DNA from: Promethearchaeota archaeon
GTDB lineage: Archaea > Asgardarchaeota > Lokiarchaeia > Sigyniarchaeales > Promethearchaeaceae
Assembly: GCA_014729055.1 (NCBI GenBank)
Contig: WJKO01000066.1
Coordinates: 1-14,094, forward strand
DNA length: 14,094 bases
Reading direction: 5' to 3'
Under the pieces are notes generated by a model, which made no database searches, was not told where the DNA came from, and saw only the letters and a program-made list of their open reading frames with translations. Of the stretch, positions 12,601 through 14,094 are shown in pieces. Each line of letters opens with the position of its first letter. The stretch's first letter is position 1. Both the position numbers and the translations under genes were made by a program.

Positions 12601-14094
12601 ATTATGAACACAATAACACATTTAATTTTACGTTTACGAACTATTTTACACAACAGCCTATTAACGATGGGATAATAACGACCAATTGGACCACAAATTT
12701 ATGGTCATTTGAACGCCCCTCAGATGGATTATATAGTATCGAATTTAATACTACGGGATTAGAAAAGGGATCAAGAAGAGATGTCAATATTACTATTAGT
12801 TCAACACTGTATAAAAACGAGACTGTAATTTTTCCAATATTCATATTAGTCAATACTAGTGTCGTTATAGATCCCAATTATGATGAGTTTTTTCCCGAAG
12901 TTAACCAAACGCTTGAATTTCATACAGTGTTTTACTCAGAATTCGATATGTATGGTGTGAGGAATGAGTCAAGTAACGCTATATTCTCAGCAAAGATTGG
13001 TTCAATCCAAATGCCGATTTATATTACGGAAGAATTTGAGCCATATTATTATTCTTATACACTTAGGATAAATTTAACTGATTTTCCATTAGTACCTCAA
13101 ATTGGGAATTATAATCTACTCCTAAATTTTCAGTACCGCAATACCTCAATTCATTATGAAACGCAGAATATATCCATTCAACTACATATCACGCCTCAAA
13201 TTGCATATTTAAATATAAATTCCACTAGTGCATTTATCGATACGGATGTACTCCACATATATGATTATATTGGAACTGAATCGCTTGAAATTGTGGCAAA
13301 TTTAACGAAAAAAACCCCTTGCGGCTGTAATGATTTTGAAATAATACCGCTAAACAATGCTACTATCACAGCCCAATTGACGGGCCCTGGTGTTATTACA
13401 CCAATCGATTATTTAATGGAATCAATAGGAAGTGGATTTTATAGAAACTATTTTGATATTTCTCAATTAACCCCAAATAAAATATACGAAATTAATCTCA
13501 CCCTATTTGCGACAGATATTGAGAATGTTTCTAAGATTATAGAATTTCAACTCATTCAAAAATTGGACACATTCATAAATTTTAACAACATTCCCAATAA
13601 TATTAAGCAATTTAATAGAATACCGATATCTGGGGATGTCTATGTAATTAATGGATCAGTAAATCAACCTATAATAAACCAAAAAATAAGAATTAGTATT
13701 ACATATACAGGAATTAGTGACACATATACTGATATTTACTATGTTTTAACCAGTTCTACTGGATCATTCTCCTTGAATAATATTACCGCTCCAGATGCAG
13801 ATGATTATCTTTCAATGATAATTACAATTACCTTAGAAGAGGGAAGATATTTTAATTCGAGTCAAGTTTCTCAAGGAACGAAGATCAATAAGTTTCTATT
13901 TTTAACGAGCATATTAATTGCAATTGCATCGATAGGCATCGGAATGTTTTTAATGTTCATTTTTTACAGATACTACTTGCCCAAGAGGAGAGGAATTCCT
14001 CGTGAATTAATTGAACCAGATATTCTTCGACAAGGGAGAAAAATTAGTAAGGAAAGAGAACAACTAAAATCTAAGTTAGAAAATTACATAAAAG
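9675..14094 (+). CDS. Giant N-glycosylation-rich surface protein with Ig-like repeats (3' partial)
   Basis: One frame is open from ATG 9675 to the right edge: 1473 full codons with no stop, so the gene continues beyond the window. A short basic N-terminus leads to a hydrophobic signal anchor at 17-33. The extracellular part carries more than 60 NxS/T sequons by hand count. Residues 138-535 are four tandem Ig-like repeats. Residues 564-680 form a beta-sandwich domain with C564, C586, C640 and C663. Further Ig-like domains follow near 867-964, 965-1060 and 1316-1396. A CGC motif occurs near 1215. A membrane helix lies at 1407-1431, followed by YYLPKRRG and a charged, possibly coiled-coil tail in the cytoplasm. 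The layout suits an archaeal surface, adhesion or S-layer-associated protein anchored in the membrane. No family name is certain. The ATG lacks a Shine-Dalgarno, and an AGTTAAAT element about 22 bases upstream suggests a nearly leaderless message. Confidence 0.88.
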   Translation, partial: MDNLRKKCHQRKYYNQIFGLFVLSILLNLSIISQVDLNLDPFTEDDFDSEDKINSFSEVEVAKYDTISNNGTELNVTGLVKANNTESATYMNVNNGYDYGISVPDKGSITEMNFTLTNPEKINQSSIVVNDTLSNQPSYNIAYEDEEYIGLNSTFTVEAESVDLYPLGNISIHVNSSEEIEPNFYLNYTDGDGIYSFNVSRENIGDLNVSIKFYYENDTLYSTEIVIVSFYDFSNTTINSIEYSIQYTHQMYLNQTGTILIDSTDGSIATVGDIDIQWDNVQKWSFTGDGIHQIEYYNDSIGIHQVNVLIYTVSANLYANESFDVEIIPRSNTSIENYSFGDLYYNITYNSDSKTGHNASISLKTIDTTYYSHGDINITIENADEYYYENQSGVGEYIFNVKRNTAGSVNLEFKLYNSTSDLNITESFSIIFFENFNEQTVNGIEYEIKYPANCYIGFNGTVYLDINDGTNLTVGNIGLYYDNILNNTFNGAGNYENNITADTANIKTVKFEFNYTLNEWFYNQSFLINFASKPTNYGTPIIQESIQESGLNTTTTDPNNINRCRAISMEFTLIEPTNITGFTLFCESTVIYGDLIFDLHENNYAGSILQSEVYPTVSFTNADWHTFNFETETLSAGTYCLVINGTQLSDLLDVDYDYFDWYCAPGNKSSHDAFFKVWGQPWTHLDQDYLLKIEYQEWVTSSFNEVKINGTVDGLEKEYDIIDSNVAKINFTEEGPWTPDIGQNSIMVSFNSNITCKVDFQLNASYDVLQKTNKSYYEIIDTDGIEPIEWDFIFPGSELSNINIQNMDVYDYQAEIQIPENWYALNGSSIGYSENYGIEAVISLNTSAAQLNWNFESLSSVVDSDIEIKELTISGINEVGRGEDVTVYGTVPDNYRDYYANVSIWHNDDLNYTDSIINNTLEFRFSTWSVPSDAPPGEYEAYIYWCNGTDIAIMATNFTVKLKASFTGMHQYGDIYYEHNNTFNFTFTNYFTQQPINDGIITTNWTTNLWSFERPSDGLYSIEFNTTGLEKGSRRDVNITISSTLYKNETVIFPIFILVNTSVVIDPNYDEFFPEVNQTLEFHTVFYSEFDMYGVRNESSNAIFSAKIGSIQMPIYITEEFEPYYYSYTLRINLTDFPLVPQIGNYNLLLNFQYRNTSIHYETQNISIQLHITPQIAYLNINSTSAFIDTDVLHIYDYIGTESLEIVANLTKKTPCGCNDFEIIPLNNATITAQLTGPGVITPIDYLMESIGSGFYRNYFDISQLTPNKIYEINLTLFATDIENVSKIIEFQLIQKLDTFINFNNIPNNIKQFNRIPISGDVYVINGSVNQPIINQKIRISITYTGISDTYTDIYYVLTSSTGSFSLNNITAPDADDYLSMIITITLEEGRYFNSSQVSQGTKINKFLFLTSILIAIASIGIGMFLMFIFYRYYLPKRRGIPRELIEPDILRQGRKISKEREQLKSKLENYIK
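10086..11280 (+). repeat. Four tandem ~101-residue Ig-like repeats in the surface protein
   Basis: Repeats start near 10086, 10389, 10692 and 10998. Each begins with a Y-x-I-x-Y strand (YNIAY, YSIQY, YNITY, YEIKY), then an NxT/NxS turn and a G-D/N-I strand (LGNISI, VGDIDI, HGDINI, VGNIGL) about 30 residues later. The Gly of that last motif recurs every 303-312 bases. Repeats 1 and 3 resemble each other, as do 2 and 4, suggesting that a two-domain unit was duplicated. Confidence 0.75.

Noticed and set aside
11738..12877. Two short minus-strand ORFs (11738-11944 and 12641-12877)
   Set aside because: Both lie inside the open frame of the giant surface protein, which has the coherent domain content.

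Overview
The window is AT-rich DNA that looks archaeal and most likely comes from an Asgard archaeon. The pointers are a Ras/Rab-type small GTPase with all five G motifs, a very large N-glycosylation-sequon-rich surface protein, Shine-Dalgarno motifs of the AGGTG/GGAGG type, oligo-T stretches after genes, and no sigma-70-like promoters. The lineage is inferred from gene content, not proven.

Positions 1-5952 hold a compact plus-strand cluster. In order it contains a small membrane protein with a zinc ribbon (cut by the left edge), a DUF2207-like membrane protein with an extraordinary Cys-Ala repeat tail (432-2354), two tandem homologous radical SAM/SPASM-type proteins (2357-3712 and 3753-5156), and a class I SAM-dependent methyltransferase (5203-5952). 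Both radical SAM-type proteins carry an N-terminal PqqD-like (RiPP recognition element) domain. The second has the complete CxxxCxxC site and six SPASM cysteines. The first has the same fold and length, but all three radical SAM cysteines and five of the six SPASM cysteines are replaced, so it reads as an intact pseudoenzyme. The best single interpretation is a peptide-modification system in which the substrate is not a free peptide but the cytoplasmic C-terminal tail of a membrane protein, handled by an enzyme/pseudoenzyme pair and possibly a methyltransferase. This is the most interesting content of the window.

Positions 5982-6920 (minus strand) encode a HEAT-repeat scaffold protein, convergent with the methyltransferase. 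A 149-base AT-rich divergent spacer with two kinds of direct repeat separates it from a plus-strand gene at 7070-8929. That gene encodes an alpha/beta hydrolase with a complete apparent catalytic triad, fused to a C-terminal polytopic membrane domain. A Rab/Ras-like GTPase lacking a lipidation motif follows at 9060-9593, with its own likely promoter.

From 9675 to the right edge there is one uninterrupted reading frame of 1473 codons with no stop. It encodes the start of a giant cell-surface protein with an N-terminal signal anchor, four tandem ~101-residue Ig-like repeats, a Cys-containing beta-sandwich domain, further Ig-like domains, a membrane segment near residues 1407-1431 and the start of a charged cytoplasmic tail. 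No tRNA, rRNA, CRISPR array or insertion sequence was recognised.
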